A stretch of 64,000 nt of DNA from Leptodactylus fallax (taxonomy: Eukaryota > Chordata > Amphibia > Anura > Leptodactylidae). The stretch lies in NCBI GenBank assembly GCA_947044405.1, contig CAMRHE010000508.1, positions 523,001-587,000 on the forward strand, written 5' to 3'. Shown in pieces: positions 36,189 to 48,538 of the stretch (position 1 is its first letter; every line of letters begins with the position of its first letter). A program made the translations under genes and the position numbers. A model generated the notes under the pieces. The model ran no database searches. It saw nothing but the letters and a program-made list of their open reading frames with translations, and was not told the origin of the DNA.

Positions 36189-36846
36189 ACTAGAGATGGG
36201 CAAACCTCACAACATTTGTTTCACAAATATTCGCAACATTCACCCACCAGTTTCATTTTCGACTGGTTCAGTCTAAATCTGAAGTGTTTTTGTTATAATA
36301 AGGGGTCTTTTCAGACCACAGATTATAATAGAGGCCCAAGAGACGTGCGTAAAAATATTAAACAGTCATACTCACTTTTCCTCACCTCTCCTGTATTCTC
36401 TCATGGCATTCAGTCCTCATTCCCAGGAGTCTTTTGTCCTCTTCTGACCTCCTGGGTGATGTCTCATGGGGCACGTTGATGTCAAGAGTCTTTGGTGCAA
36501 GCATCACAGTGTCGATGCACCCTACCTAGGTGACCTCTGATGCCCAATCACAGGACTCAGTTGTTCCCCAGGGTCACTTATATCAGTCAGGAGGCCAGAA
36601 GATGATCACATCATGCGTTAAGGTAGCCAAGGCAAGGTGATGGAAGGTGAAGATGACTGCTTATTATTTTTTGCACCTCCCATGGGCATCCATTTATTAT
36701 ACTCTGGAGTCTGAAGAGACCCCAGAGTATAATACTTTGCTTCTTGGCTGTTAAATCCCCAAAATTTAGGGTTTGGCTAAATCTGAAATTTTTGGAAAAT
36801 TCGTAACCGACCTTTATTGTTATTAACCATCACAGTCATCTCTATT
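36189..36846. mobile_element. Foldback MITE family 1, near full-length copy
   Basis: Begins 'actagagatgggcaaacctc' and ends around 'cagtcatctctattcc', an inverted version of the start. The left arm ('ggggtcttttcagaccacag', 'attataatagaggccc', 'aaacagtcatactcac') pairs with the right arm ('gaagatgactgcttatta', 'ggagtctgaagagacccc', 'agagtataat'). Non-coding, about 650 bp. Relatives lie at 826, 3440, 15003, 41580 and 55258. Confidence 0.7.
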
Positions 36847-38834
36847 CCTTACTATCAAGGAATTCTTATTTTACCATTGATGGAGATGGTTGTAGCCAAG
36901 GTAACCACTGCAGGTCCATCATAGATATGACTTTTCAACCATAGATACTTATTCCTCAACTATACAGTGAATCATAGCCACTTATGTTGGAGAATTTTTG
37001 ACTTACATGATCTTCTGATTGGTATGCCAAGTTACAAGACGTCTTCTGTTATTCTTCCCTTGGGTTCTGGTGCTGAATCTATAACCAGGGATGAAAGTTC
37101 AGTAATTTAGATTTCAAGCTATTTTAAGAGTACTCGGTGCTCATTCAACCATCACAAGTTATATGTCATCCCATCAGCAAACCCCGAACTATAAACACCA
37201 CCTCCCATGTAGACGCAGATACATCACTTTCGTTACATTTGTTCTTTGTTGCAGAATTCCATGAGGCTTTACTTTTACATTCCGTAAAACCGTAAAGGAT
37301 CTGTTTCTTCAAAAACTGTTATCAGAAGTCCGGCCGCAAACAGCGTTCACATTAAACAACATTCCTTGCAGCAAATGTTTCCAATAAGCGTTTTCTTATC
37401 CAGAGGGGTGTTTACAATGAAAACTGTAAATGGAATTACCTCCAAATGGGATGTTATAAGCAGGATGTACTTGTATACCCATGATGATATTGACACGGGC
37501 TGAGTGTCAATGTAACCAAAAGGGATATAATCAGGTTGTTTTGATATGGGGTATTCAGCTGTAAACAGTCCTTGGCCAAGACATGGATATTGTTTTCAGC
37601 TCAATATTTCAACTGGATCGGTCTAATGCGCTGAAATGTTCAATGAACTACAGAAGACATAATGTTGAGGTTCTACGATGCAGCGGGACACATATAGTTT
37701 GGTAGATTTAGTAGATCGGGTAGATTTGGTAGACCTTTGTGTTGCACCTCAGCTTCCATTTCCAACTAATATGGACCCATTATAAGTCTGAATCCCCAGT
37801 GTTCATTGCTTGCCCATTTCCAGCGCCATTTCTTGGTGAGCAGCCATGGTCCTGACCAAAGAATCTTCTTTTGCTCCTCTTCTTCCTGCTTCCAGCCTCT
37901 AACGGGATGTCATTGCTGAGGCTTTAAGTTGTCAGGAGTTGACTTTGGATCAGAAAGCTTTTAGGCCATGGCTCGCTCTTGACTTCATTTTTTCTTTCTT
38001 GCTTTGCCGCCAGCAATCCAAGACTATTCTGGGAACCATGAGCTGAGGATTCCCTGCAAGTTTGGTAGATACCTTTCTATTACTATGGTTCCAAATATTA
38101 TTTGGTGCACACACTAGATTATTGTTTTGTTATCAGTCCCCCAGGAACCATATGGAAATTTAGTCAAGTTGGCAACTGCAGATACTAAAGTAGGACCAAC
38201 AGGACACATTTAGAATGGAAGGTAATTTTATGGTACACTTCAGTTTCCATTTCCAGCTATTATGGAACACAATCTAGGATTGTGTTCCTTTTGTTTCTTG
38301 CTTGAACCAATGTCATGTCTTGGTGAGCTCCTATGGTCCTGACCAAAGAGTATATTTCTGATTCTCCTTTTCTGCTCTCCTCTTCCAGCTACTGATGTAG
38401 CTCCACTGAGACTCACAATGTTGCTAAGATATCAGAGATTGATGTTGGATCAGGCATCCTATTGGCCAAGGTTTTCTCCTGAGCACAGATCTTCACTGTA
38501 GCATTGTCAATCCTAAAATAAACTGGGGATTTTGGCCTACAAAATCCTTGCAGAAAAGTTTGGTTGATTCCTTTCTGTTATTCTGCTTTCAAATCCATAG
38601 AAGGAGCCACATCCAGAAGCTAACTAAACAGTATTTTGCTGTATCTTATGTATGTCGAGGGTGTTATTTATCCTCAAATGCTAAATTAAAGAGATGTGTT
38701 TTGAGACTTGACATAATTGTTCAAGGATGAGATCTCTCTGATCGGTCCAGAGAGCGGGGACTGCATGGAAAAAGGCTCTGGCTCAAAATGGTTTAAGGTG
38801 GATCCTGGGGATGGACACTGTATTTGTGCCTGCT
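36847..38834. other. Non-coding; diffuse internal duplication
   Basis: No gene recognised. Two stretches (about 37740-38100 and 38230-38560) resemble each other, sharing words such as 'cttccatttccagctattat' versus 'cttccatttccaactaatat' and 'agctcctatggtcctgacca' versus 'agcagccatggtcctgacca'. This suggests an old local duplication of about 480 bp. Confidence 0.45.
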
Positions 38835-39823
38835 TAGTTCTGGTGACACTAACCTATCTATCTGCAGGGCTGGGGTGATATGCTGATTCTGGTGACACTA
38901 ACCTATCTATCTGCAGGGCTGGGGTGATATGCTGGTTCTGGTGACACTAACCTATCTATCTGCAGGGCTGGGGTGATATGCTGGAGTCTGGTGACAATAA
39001 CCTATCTATCTGCAGGGCTGGGGTGATATGCTGGTTCTGGTGACACTAACCTATCTATCTGCAGGGCTGGGGTGATATACTGGTCCTGGTGACAGTAACC
39101 TATCTATCTGCAGGGCTGGGGTGATATGCTGGTTCTGGTGACACTAACCTATCTATCTGCAGGGCTGGGGTGATATGCCGGGGTTCTGGTGACAGTAACC
39201 TATCTATCTGCAGGGCTGGGGTGATATGCTGGTTCTGGTGACACTAACCTATCTATCTGCAGGGCTGGGGTGATATGCTGGTTCTGGTGACAGTAACCTA
39301 TCTATCTGCAGGGCTGGGGTGATATGCTGGCTCTGGTGACAGTAACCTATCTGCAGGGCTGGGGTGATATGCTGGTTCTGGTGACACTAACCTATCTATC
39401 TGCAGGGCTGGGGTGATATGCTGGTTCTGCTGAAACTAACCTATCTATCTGTAGGGCTGGGCTGATATGCGGGTTCTGGTGACACTAACCTATCTATCTG
39501 CAGGGATGGGGTGATATACTGGTTCTGGTGACACTAACCTATCTATCTGTAGGGCTGGGCTGATATGCGGGTTCTGGTGACACTAACCTATCTATCTGCA
39601 GGGCTGGGGTGATATGCTGGTACTGGTGACACTAACCTATCTATCTGCAGGGCTGGGGTGATATACTGGTTCTGGTGACACTAACCTATCTATCTGTAGG
39701 GCTGGGCTGATATGCGGGTTCTGGTGACACTAACCTATCTATCTGCAGGGCTGGGGTGATATGCTGGTTCTGGTGACACTAACCTATCTATCTGGGTGAC
39801 TGGGGTGATATGCTGGTCCACAT
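38835..39823 (+). repeat. 49-bp minisatellite, array 1
   Basis: About 20 units of 'ggtgacactaacctatctat', 'ctgcagggctggggtgatat', 'gctggttct'. Variants such as 'ctgtagggctgggctgatat' recur in alternating order near 39450-39710. The same family forms the array at 46384-47579 and its tail at 51999-52275. Confidence 0.95.
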
Positions 39824-40315
39824 TATTGCCTTATGGACCTCTGAGGGTATGTCTTACTGTAGGCAAGAAGAAGGGAACCAAATTTAACAATATCTGACAC
39901 TTTAAATACTTGAGAAAAATCATACAAATGTTTTACATTTCCACATAACTGAAATGATGTAAAAAAAGACTCTTAAGAAAGTTTCTGAAAGAGTAAAATG
40001 ATAGTCTCGGTTCAGAGCTTAAGAAGAATAAGGACTAAATCAATGCAGCTCACAGAGAGTCTATTAATATAGTAAAATAGTCCTGTAGCTCTCAGATTGC
40101 TGCCTGATGTCATGGCTGCAGTGAAGTCAGAAAGTGACCCAACGAGTCCCAGGAATAATGTCAGACAGGACTCATGTTACATAGTGTCTGGGTGTCATGG
40201 CGGTCATCATGTCTTACAATGTGCTAAATAATGACAGATATTCACACCAGATAGATCCTGTTTATGTAGAGACAGGAATAGAAATAGTTTATCACATTCA
40301 TTAACAACGGGTTAT
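39824..40315. other. Non-coding spacer between two minisatellites
   Basis: Nothing recognised. Confidence 0.4.
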
Positions 40316-41150
40316 AGTCCAAAGTAAGAGAAGGTCCGACTCCATAACGCTAAACAAGAGTAAGAGGAGGTCCGACCCCATAATGCTAAATAAGAGTAAG
40401 AGAAGGTCCGACCCCATAATGCTAAACAAGAGTAAGAGAAGGTCTGACCCCATAATGCTAAACGAGTAAAAGAAAGTCCAACCCAATAACTCTAAACAAG
40501 AGTAAGAGAAGGTCCAACCCCATAATGCTAAACAAGAGTAAGAGAAGGTCCGACCCAATAACTCTAAACAAGAGTAAGAGAAAGTCCGACCCCATAATGC
40601 TAAACAAGAGTAAGAGAAGGTCCAACCCCATAATGCTAAACGAGTAAGAGAAGGTCCGACCCAATAACTCTAAACAAGTGTAAGAGAAGGTCCGACCCCA
40701 TAATGCTAAACAAGAGTAAGAGAAGGTCCGACCCAATAACTCTAAACAAGAGTAAGACAAGGTCCGACCCCATAACTCTAAAGAGTCTGACCCCATAACT
40801 CTAAACAAGAGTAAGAGAAGGTCTGACCCCATAACTCTAAACAAGAGTAAGAGAAGGTCTGACCCCATAATGCTAAACGAGTAAGAGAAGGTCCGACCCA
40901 ATAACTCTAAACAAGTGTAAGAGAAGGTCCGACCCCATAATGCTAAACGAGTAAGAGAAAGTCCGACCCAATAACTTTAAACAAGTGTAAGAGAAGGTCC
41001 GACCCAATAACTCTAAACAAGAGTAAAACAAGGTCCGACCCCATAACTCTAAACAAGAGTAAGAGAAGGTCTGACCCCATAAATCTAAAGAGTCTGACCC
41101 CATAACTCTAAACAAGAGTAAGAGAAGGTCTGACGCCATAACTCTGAACA
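40316..41150 (-). repeat. 36-bp minisatellite
   Basis: About 23 units based on 'caagagtaagagaaggtccg', 'accccataatgctaaa', with an alternative end 'acccaataactctaaa' and some shortened units. The period is a multiple of three, so the minus strand stays open over long stretches (40301-40558, 40458-40901, 40873-41169), reading a 12-residue Leu-rich repeat. This is a by-product of the period, not evidence for a protein. Confidence 0.93.
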
Positions 41151-41415
41151 TAAGATTATTAGAGGTCACGTGAATGCTTATTGTGATCTGATACCGATAT
41201 AAACTGTAGTGGAGCTTTGATAGATGATAATTTGGAATGATTTTTTTTTTTCATGATTCATTTCAAATTAATTTTTTGAATAAAAAAATGCTGTAATTGT
41301 AAAGAGATTTTCCTAAAGAGATGACATCTCCATGTACAGTAGGATAATCTTTAGGATAATTCTGGTCCGCAGGTCCTACTACTCATTGGTCAGTCCCTGT
41401 TTCTGTCTTTTGCAG

Positions 41416-41524
41416 ATTCCCTTCATTCCCATGATCCGGGTCTTACCCCCTATCATCAGATCCTATCAAGCAGATAGACGGAAGAAGCCTATGGACTGCG
41501 TCTTCTTACAGATGTCCCTTGGAG
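41416..41524 (+). other. Candidate host exon (weak)
   Basis: A 109-base open segment is preceded by a pyrimidine-rich tract ending 'ctgtcttttgcag' and followed by 'ggag' then 'gtgggg', so acceptor and donor sites are both plausible. Only one forward frame is open through it, reading IPFIPMIRVLPPIIRSYQAD and onwards. I do not recognise the peptide. It could be a chance match; the composition is more balanced than the AT-rich flanks. Confidence 0.25.
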
Positions 41525-41579
41525 GTGGGGATTTATTTTTGTTTACTTTGTAAGTGGTTCGTTTGAGTAAAGCCAGCCC

Positions 41580-41740
41580 CTGTTTGAAGGCAAGACACTG
41601 GTCTGAAGAGACCACAGAGTATAATAGTGGTTTGGTAATAATGAACCCTGGAAATTTCAGGTTTGGTTGAAACCAAAATTTTGGGAAAATTTTGAGTATA
41701 ACTGATTAGTTACAGACTGGTTTGCCCATCCTTAGGCATG
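41580..41740. repeat. Right-end fragment of foldback MITE family 1
   Basis: Contains 'tctgaagagaccacagagta', 'taatagtgg' and a terminal 'actggtttgcccatcctta', matching the right ends at 36846 and 55876. The left arm is missing. Confidence 0.55.
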
Positions 41741-41934
41741 ACCAGCACACCAAATGCCCATGTTACGTATAATATGGCCAAGAGGCCAATGTATGCAGGG
41801 GCATGCCACCAGGCTCAGAAAATGTGCACTCTCTTCCAGTACTGTAGGGGTCACCTGTTTTTGCAGGATCCTTGGGAGAGTTGGAGAATGTAGAGTTCTA
41901 TTCATATTGAGATACACTAAGAAAGAATGAATAC

Positions 41935-42130
41935 TATTGGAGACACTATGAGGTCATTGTACTATTGGGGGCATATTGGGGGAGCATTTTCACCATTGGG
42001 GCACTATGGGTGACAATATTAATAGGGGCAATCTTATGGAGCAGTATTACTATTGGGAGCACTATAGAGGGCACCATTACTAATGGAAGACGCTGGAGGA
42101 ACATTATTACTATTGGGGCACTATAGAAGC
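41935..42130 (+). repeat. Degenerate tandem repeat
   Basis: Irregular copies of a 'attactattggggcactata' type motif of about 30 bp (for example near 41960, 41995, 42040 and 42105), decayed and of uneven spacing. Confidence 0.6.
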
Positions 42131-42816
42131 ACTGTTACTGCCACAGGCACTATGTACTGAACACAATTGTTTTGAGGGCACTGTTTATCAGTAGGTAACA
42201 CTAGCTGTATAGCACTAATATTTTTGCAGGACAGTATTTGAGGGTACTTGACAGCACAATATATTAGGTGTAGTAGCAATGTGACACTGCTAGGATACCA
42301 GGATGGTGGATAATGAAGAATTACAGAACCAAAAAGTTCTGTGTGGCAAACTCTGGCGATAGAAGTCATGGCTGGAAGAAAGATTCATAGTGGTCTGGGC
42401 TGAAAGGAGTAGCTAAGGAAAGAGAATGTGTACACAATAAGGAGACCTGTACATCGCTGGATATAATAGGTGTGGATATGGATATGACAACATCTGATTA
42501 CCTATGAATACCGCTGATTTTAATATACAGGATAAAGGGGAAGGCAATTAATTTTTTAGACATACATTGGGACTTGGACCCCAATTTTTTTAAGACTCTA
42601 GCAATGCCCCTGATCAGTAAGTTCTCATTCTTGCCACAATGTTGTCCATTTAGTCTCTTAATCTACAGAACTCTTATCTGTTTCCGCTCCTGAACTTTCT
42701 GTAAGAAGGCATTAGGTTGCCTCTTCAGGTACTTGGCATTCCCTTTCTGGTCACTGCTCTCGTGAATTGTACTTCTTCACTTAGCGGTCACTCACAAGTG
42801 CTGGCTCCTGGTTTTT
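42131..42816. other. Non-coding, nothing recognised
   Basis: No supported gene or element. An 82-codon minus frame (42121-42369) has no recognisable feature. Confidence 0.4.
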
Positions 42817-42820
42817 TTAA

Positions 42821-42898
42821 CCCTAGTATGCATAACACTTTTAGGCCCGGTTTGCTATTACTGATATGTGTAGATTTCTAACATCATGCATACTAGGG
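42821..42898. mobile_element. piggyBac-type mini-MITE, 78 bp, with TTAA duplication
   Basis: TTAA at 42817-42820 and again at 42899-42902. The insert starts 'ccctagtatgcat' and ends with its perfect inverted complement 'atgcatactaggg' (13 bp). CCCT-starting ends plus TTAA target are the signature of the piggyBac superfamily. No coding capacity; it would have needed a transposase from elsewhere. Confidence 0.85.
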
Positions 42899-42902
42899 TT
42901 AA

Positions 42903-43492
42903 AAGACCACTGTGGTCTAAGAATCCCTGACTTCAGACAGTTACTATTTGCCCCAGGCTTTATTAGGGATTACACCATACCTTTGTAGGCTGAAGCCTAC
43001 AATAAATTCTTAAGGTGTGTTTCTGCTTACTACTCACATTGACAGTCAGGGCAGTTTTCTGACCTCACCTACCTGTCTGCTGTCTACTCTGACCTTTGCC
43101 TGATCATAGATGACATATTTGTCTTCTGCTCCTGTATCACAACTTGAAAATTTTCAGGCAAACTGTGATCCTTTGGAGACTACTCCATAGAAGCAACCTT
43201 GGGATTCCTTCTTGGAGAGTCCATACCTTCTTGAGGAGGATGAGGAAGAAGAAGGCACAGACTCTGGTTTCTGGGTGATCTTGCTATGTTTTCAGCTTAT
43301 TACTGCCCCCAGCGCATCCTATAGTACCTACAAATGTCCGTACTTCCCATCTTCTGCCTATAACTACTGTTCGGGATCGGGATTCTGTGATGGGTTTGTG
43401 GGTATCTTCCATAACGTCACATTGCTAAATCATTTCACTACTCTTATTAATAGTGTTGGTGGTCTCAGACTACGTCATTCCTTCTCCTCATT
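42903..43492. other. Non-coding, nothing recognised
   Basis: A 136-codon plus-strand frame begins at 43212 but runs into the tail of the LINE fragment and has no recognisable domain. Confidence 0.4.
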
Positions 43493-44790
43493 TAATAATA
43501 ATAATAATAATAATAGTCCTTTAATAGTCCCACAGTGGGGAAATTCAGTGTGTTACAGCAGCAAAGATAAGATAAGCAGATACAAATACAAATACAACAT
43601 GTACAGGAATGTTCCAAGGTGAGAGGCATTACATTAATAGCAGACAGACAGATAGGACGTAGCAGAGGGGGGGGGATTTAACAGGCAGAGAGATATTTCA
43701 GTTCTCTGTGTGTAATGATCTCCACTTAGGTCGGTGTTGGTTGTACAGCCTAACCGCGGTGGGGAGGAAAGACTTCCAATAGCGCTCCTTCTCACACCTA
43801 GGGTGGAGCAGTCGGTCACTGACAGTACTGCCCAGCGCAATCACAGTCTCATGCATGGGATGGGAGTTATTCTCCCGCATGGAGCTCACCACGGACAGTA
43901 TCCTTCTATCACCCACCACCTGCACTGGGTCCAGTGGGCTCCCCAGGACAGAGCTGGCCCTTCTAATCAGCTTGTCAAGTTTATTTCTGTCCCTGGTTGA
44001 TATACTGCTCCCCCAGCAGGCCACTCCAAAGAAGATGGCTGATGCCACTACCGAGTTGAAGAAAGTTCTAAGAAGTGCCCCCCAGATTCCAAAGGCTCTC
44101 AGCTTCCTAAGCAGGTAGAGCCTGCTGTGGCCCTTCCTGTACAGGGCCTCCATATGATCTGCCCAGTCCAGCTTATTATTAAGGAGCAAACCCAGGTACT
44201 TATAGGTGTTCACAATCTCGATGCCCGTCCCCAGGATGTCCACTGGTTTTGGAGGGCATCTGCCTTTACGGAAGTCCACCACCATCTCCTTGGTCTTCCC
44301 CGCGTTAATCTTCAGGTGGTTCTGGTGGCACCAGTCCACAAAAAAACCGGTTCAGTTCTCTGTACTCCTTGTCATCATCGTCTGTGATGAGGCCTACTAT
44401 TGCAGAGTCGTCAGAATACTTCTGTAGGTAGCAGCTGGATGAGTTGCACCTAAAATCAGCAGTGTACAGTGTGAAGAGGAAAGGGGCGAGAACCGTACCC
44501 TGAGGTGCCCCCGTATTACAGATCACGGTACCTGACACACAGTCTTGGGCTCTCACGTATTGAGGTCGATTTGTGAGGTAGTCTAGGATCCAGTTGGAGA
44601 GGTGGTGGTCCACTCCAGCAAGGCCCAGCTTGTCTCTCAGTAACCTGGGCTGTATGGTGTTAAAAGCACTGGAGAAATCAAAGAACATTATTCTCACCGT
44701 GTTTGATATGCTTGAGTATCCCCTGGGTACAGTCCAGTGATGTGTTTGTCTGCAAGTGCAGAATGATGACCGGTTAAAGCGAATGGGACA
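43493..44790 (-). mobile_element. 5'-truncated LINE of the CR1/L2-like group
   Basis: Minus-strand non-LTR retrotransposon reduced to the last 1.3 kb. On its strand it ends 'ccccactgtgggactattaa' followed by an (ATT)n tail at 43493-43520, a short-repeat tail typical of CR1/L2-type elements rather than poly-A. The 5' limit is set where reverse transcriptase homology stops, near 44790. Unrelated to the Tx1-like LINE at 18-32 kb. Group assignment is by resemblance only. Confidence 0.75.
43698..44760 (-). pseudogene. LINE reverse transcriptase fragment, frameshifted
   Basis: Two frames join near 44340, where a run of seven A shifts the reading. Upstream part: FFDFSSAFNTIQPRLL, the GAPQGTVLAPFLF block, and YSDDSA carrying the catalytic Asp pair (an S in place of the usual A). 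Downstream part: LKINAGKTKEMVVDF, a YLGLLL segment, and a C-terminal region ending at 43698. Endonuclease and the first part of the reverse transcriptase are missing. A further frame change may lie near 44740. Not functional. Confidence 0.8.
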
Positions 44791-46383
44791 AAATATTAAT
44801 GGCAAAGTAAAGCCTAATGCAGCCATCATATTGCAATTTATACATTAGTCTCTTATGTTCCATCCCATGACGTGACCATGGTAGACTGCCAAATGACTCA
44901 CTATACATATTTCCAATGTACGTTCTGATGATGGTCGGGTCGGGTGGCTGGAGATTTACGGCTATGTTACATAGGGTTGTAGCGCTCTCAGAAGATGGGA
45001 CCTACCACTATTGACAGAGAACAGGAGGACGTCTAACACCAGTTACTTGCGTGATCAAAGAAGTTCCTCCGAGAGAAGTGGTTCGTTCCCACTGATGTAA
45101 TGTCTGTATTGTAGAAGTGGTCTCCTAAATCTCAGTTATTAGGTAATGACAAGGACCCACAAGGGACTTCATAAGTCTCCTTCCTTTTCTCAATCAATTT
45201 CATTTATGATGTTTTGTTCCCTTCACAGTTTTTTTTTCTGCCAGTTTTGCTTGACTTGGGCTGACATCTGTTGAGTTATCTCTTTTCTGGAAGATTCATT
45301 AGATTCTTGAAGTTGTTGATGCTCATTTCCTTTACGATTGTAAAGCCCTAAGTATTCTCATGTATAATATACATCCAGCTGTAAATGTGTAATAGAACAT
45401 TACATTTTCCTCTTCCAAATTTCCATTGTCCACAAATTACTTGCCAAAGTCAATCCTTATTACGACACCATTGCCGGACGGGTTGGTCTATCAATGGCTA
45501 AAAATGGATTTCAACATAAACCGGATGTATTGCACAATAAAACTGTCTAAAACACATATTGTATGTTCCTTCTGTACAGTGGTATCTATGAAGGACAGTG
45601 GAGACTCCTACACATGGCTGCACGGAGTCCTAATAGGACTGTCATAGAGGTACACAGGGGCTGCACTTTGTATGCTTTCAATGAAAAATGATGTGGTACA
45701 ATATTTTGGATTCCGTATGCGATTTCCCAATGGGACCAGTGCTAAAGAGTTGACAATTGTCTGTTGTTTGCTGTCTTGAACTTGATGTGACTTTAAATGG
45801 ACAATAACAATGAGGCTGTAACAAGGTAGATGGTCTATGCCTCAACCTGTGATCCTTCTAGTGAGGAGGAGGATGCAGTAAGCTCTTCAGTATGGTCTTA
45901 GCTGGACTGTGAAGATTAGGCTGACCCAGGCCTGTCAGCTACAAGTCAGCACTAGTTTTAATATTGCAGTCAAAATGGAGATGAACTTCTCTGAGTGACA
46001 GAGACTGAGGATAATCTTTGGACGAGTACAGAGGTGTAACTTGAAGCTGCTGTGTCCCAAGGAAAAATTTGACACGAAATCCCTAAATATTATGTGCCAT
46101 TTAGAATATTAATATATTTATATGGCAGAGGGACCTTTTGGGCCGCCTTAAGCTCCAGGGCAAGGTAGCAACCACTACATCTTAACCCGTATAGGTATGC
46201 CCCTGGACGGGTGTCATAGCAATGACTAGGACCCATGAGCTTAGGCCAGGGCTAACAAACTTTAGAAACCTGCACTCCACAGTGTGGGCAATTGCAAATA
46301 TGTTTTTGTTGAAAAGAAAGAGCACATTTTTCAAGAAGACTTCCAAAGCCATAGATAGACTTCCAAAGCCTGCAGATAGATAT
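44791..46383. other. Non-coding, nothing recognised
   Basis: No supported gene, terminal repeats or arrays. Short frames such as 45426-45647 lack features. Confidence 0.4.
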
Positions 46384-47579
46384 GATGGTTCTGCTGACAC
46401 TAACCTATCTATCTGCAGGGCTGGGGTGATATGCTGGTTCTGGTGACACTAACCTATCTATCTGCAGGGCTGGGGTGATATGGTGGTTCTGGTGACACTA
46501 ACCTATCTATCTGCAGGGCTGGGGTGATATACTGGTACTGGTGACACTAACCTATCTATCTGCAGGGCTGGGGTGATATGCTGGTTCTGGTGACACTAAC
46601 CTATCTATCTGCAGGGCTGGGGTGATATGCTGGTTCTGGTGACACTAACCTATCTATCTGCAGGGCTGGGGTGATATGGTGGTTCTGGTGACACTAAGCT
46701 ATCTATCTGCAGGGCTGGGGTGATATGCTGGTTCTGGTGACACTAACCTATCTATCTGCAGGGCTGGGGTGATATGCTGGTTCTGGTGACACTAACCTAT
46801 CTATCTACAGGACTGGGGTGATATGCTGGTTCTGGTGACACTAACCTATCTATCTGCAGGACTGGAGTGATATGCTGGTTCTGGTGACACTAACCTATCT
46901 CTCTGCAGGAATGGGGTGATATGCCATTCTGGTGACACTAACCTATCTATCTGCAGGGCTGAGGTGATATGCTGGTTCTGGTGACACTAACCTATCTATC
47001 TGCAGGGCTGGGGTGATATGCTGGTTCTGGTAACACTAACCTATCTATCTGCGGGGCTGGGGTGATATGGTGGTTCTGGTGACACTAACCTATCTATCCC
47101 CTGGGCTCGGGTGATATACTGGTTCTGGTGACACTAACCTATCTCTCTGGGTGACTGGGGTGATATGCTGGTTCTGGTGACACTAATCTATCTATCTGCA
47201 GAGCTGGGGTGATATGCTGGTTCTGGTGACACTATCCTATCTATCTGCAGGGCTGGGGTGATATGCTGGTGCTCGTGACACTAACCTATGTATCTGCAGG
47301 GCTGGGGTGATATGCTGGTTCTGGTGACACTAACCTATGTATCTGCAGGGCTGGGGTGAAATGCTGGTTCTGGTGACACTAACCTATCTATCTGCAGGGC
47401 TGAGGTGATATGCTGGTTCTCGTGACACTAACCTATCTATCTGCAGGGCTGGGGTGATATGCAGGTTCTGGTGACACTAACCTATCTATCTGCAGGGCTG
47501 GGTTGATATGCTGGTTCTAGTAACACTAACCTATCTATCTGCAGGGCTGGGGTGATATGGTGGTACTGGTGACACTAAC
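46384..47579 (+). repeat. 49-bp minisatellite, array 2 (left of LTR element)
   Basis: About 24 units of the same motif as 38835-39823, including the shared unusual variant 'ctgggtgactggggtgatat' near 47148. It stops at the first base of the LTR at 47580 and resumes with partial units after 51998, so the LTR element landed inside it. Confidence 0.95.
47575..47579. repeat. Target-site duplication of LTR element (left)
   Basis: CTAAC here and again at 51999-52003, directly outside the two LTRs. The word is part of the 49-bp unit, so the match is supported by the LTR edges rather than by rarity. Confidence 0.75.
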
Positions 47580-48517
47580 TGTGATGATTCTGCCTAAATA
47601 TGGCCATAACTCAGAGATGTATTTTGGTCTCTGGGTAGCTTATTTCTCTCTAGTTCCATTTATTCATACTGTGCGCAGCTATGAGCCTAGGTGTATATTG
47701 GCAGTAGTGGCCAGGCTGGAACAATAGGGCTTTGTATCCATCCCAGAATAGCTATTGTATTCCCATGCAGCCTTGAGTGATCAAACAAACATGCATTGTC
47801 CAGCTGCACTGGTTGACCAGATATGGCTGATAACATTGTATCAGGTCATTTGATCTCATCTACATACAAAAGATCTGGACTTGAGTGGATTATTCTACGA
47901 GACCAGCTGCCGCCGGTGACCTCATTCTGGGAGGTGGCATAAAGGGTATAAAAGATGAGGTAAGAGTATGCTATGGAGATAATGCTATGGAGATGATGCT
48001 ATGGAGATTATGCTATGGAGTTGACTCAGACCATCAGAGATTATGCTACAGAGTTGTTACAGACAGACCATGAGGAGATTTTTGTGATGAGACTATTGGA
48101 CTAATGCTGAGAGACTGTGTAAAGAGCATGCAGGCTGGATTATCGTATTAATGCCACATGCTGAAAAGCCTCTACTGGTGATCTCCACATGCTATGTGTG
48201 AGTGTTGGACTATAGAGCCACATCCAGGATATGTGTGGTAAAGTAATCATTTCACCTTTATCCTTTTTATTTTATTTGTACTGTATCTTGTAACTAGTAA
48301 CTGTTAATGCTTGCATATATCTGCATATATGTTCTGAACTGTATATGTTAGATTTTAATACCGACCCATTTAGGGGTTAATAAATATATAAAATTTAGAA
48401 GGCTTGTTTTGTATTTATCTTGTGAACCCGACACTCACTGGCGGTGAGTGTGGTTTTTATATGAAAGAGGACTCAGAGTGTGGCCAAAGCGGTTTGGCGC
48501 ACGGAGGATCTTTCACA
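47580..48517 (+). repeat. 5' LTR, 938 bp
   Basis: Starts TGTGATGATT and ends TTTCACA. TATAAAA at 47947-47953 and AATAAA at 48379-48384 give plausible promoter and polyadenylation signals. Just after the TATA box is a small tandem repeat of 'gctatggagat' (about 47970-48020). Same length as the 3' LTR. Confidence 0.92.
47947..47953 (+). promoter_or_regulatory. TATA box of the 5' LTR
   Basis: TATAAAA, with a counterpart at 51428-51434 in the 3' LTR. Positioned mid-LTR, about 430 bp before the AATAAA, consistent with the U3/R boundary lying just downstream. Confidence 0.6.
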
Positions 48518-48518
48518 T

Positions 48519-48538
48519 TGGTGGCAGCGTAGTGGGAT
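48519..48538 (+). promoter_or_regulatory. Primer-binding site, tRNA-Leu-like
   Basis: 'tggtggcagcgtagtgggat' begins one base after the LTR. TGG plus the next bases resemble the complement of a vertebrate tRNA-Leu 3' end with a small difference in the middle. The tRNA identity is my inference from general knowledge. Confidence 0.6.

Noticed and set aside
40458..40901. 147-codon Leu-rich repetitive frame
   Set aside because: Produced by the 36-bp minisatellite, whose period is a multiple of three. No start context, and the peptide is just the repeat.
43212..43622. 136-codon plus-strand frame
   Set aside because: Runs into the (ATT)n tail and 3' end of the CR1/L2-like LINE fragment, and has no domain.
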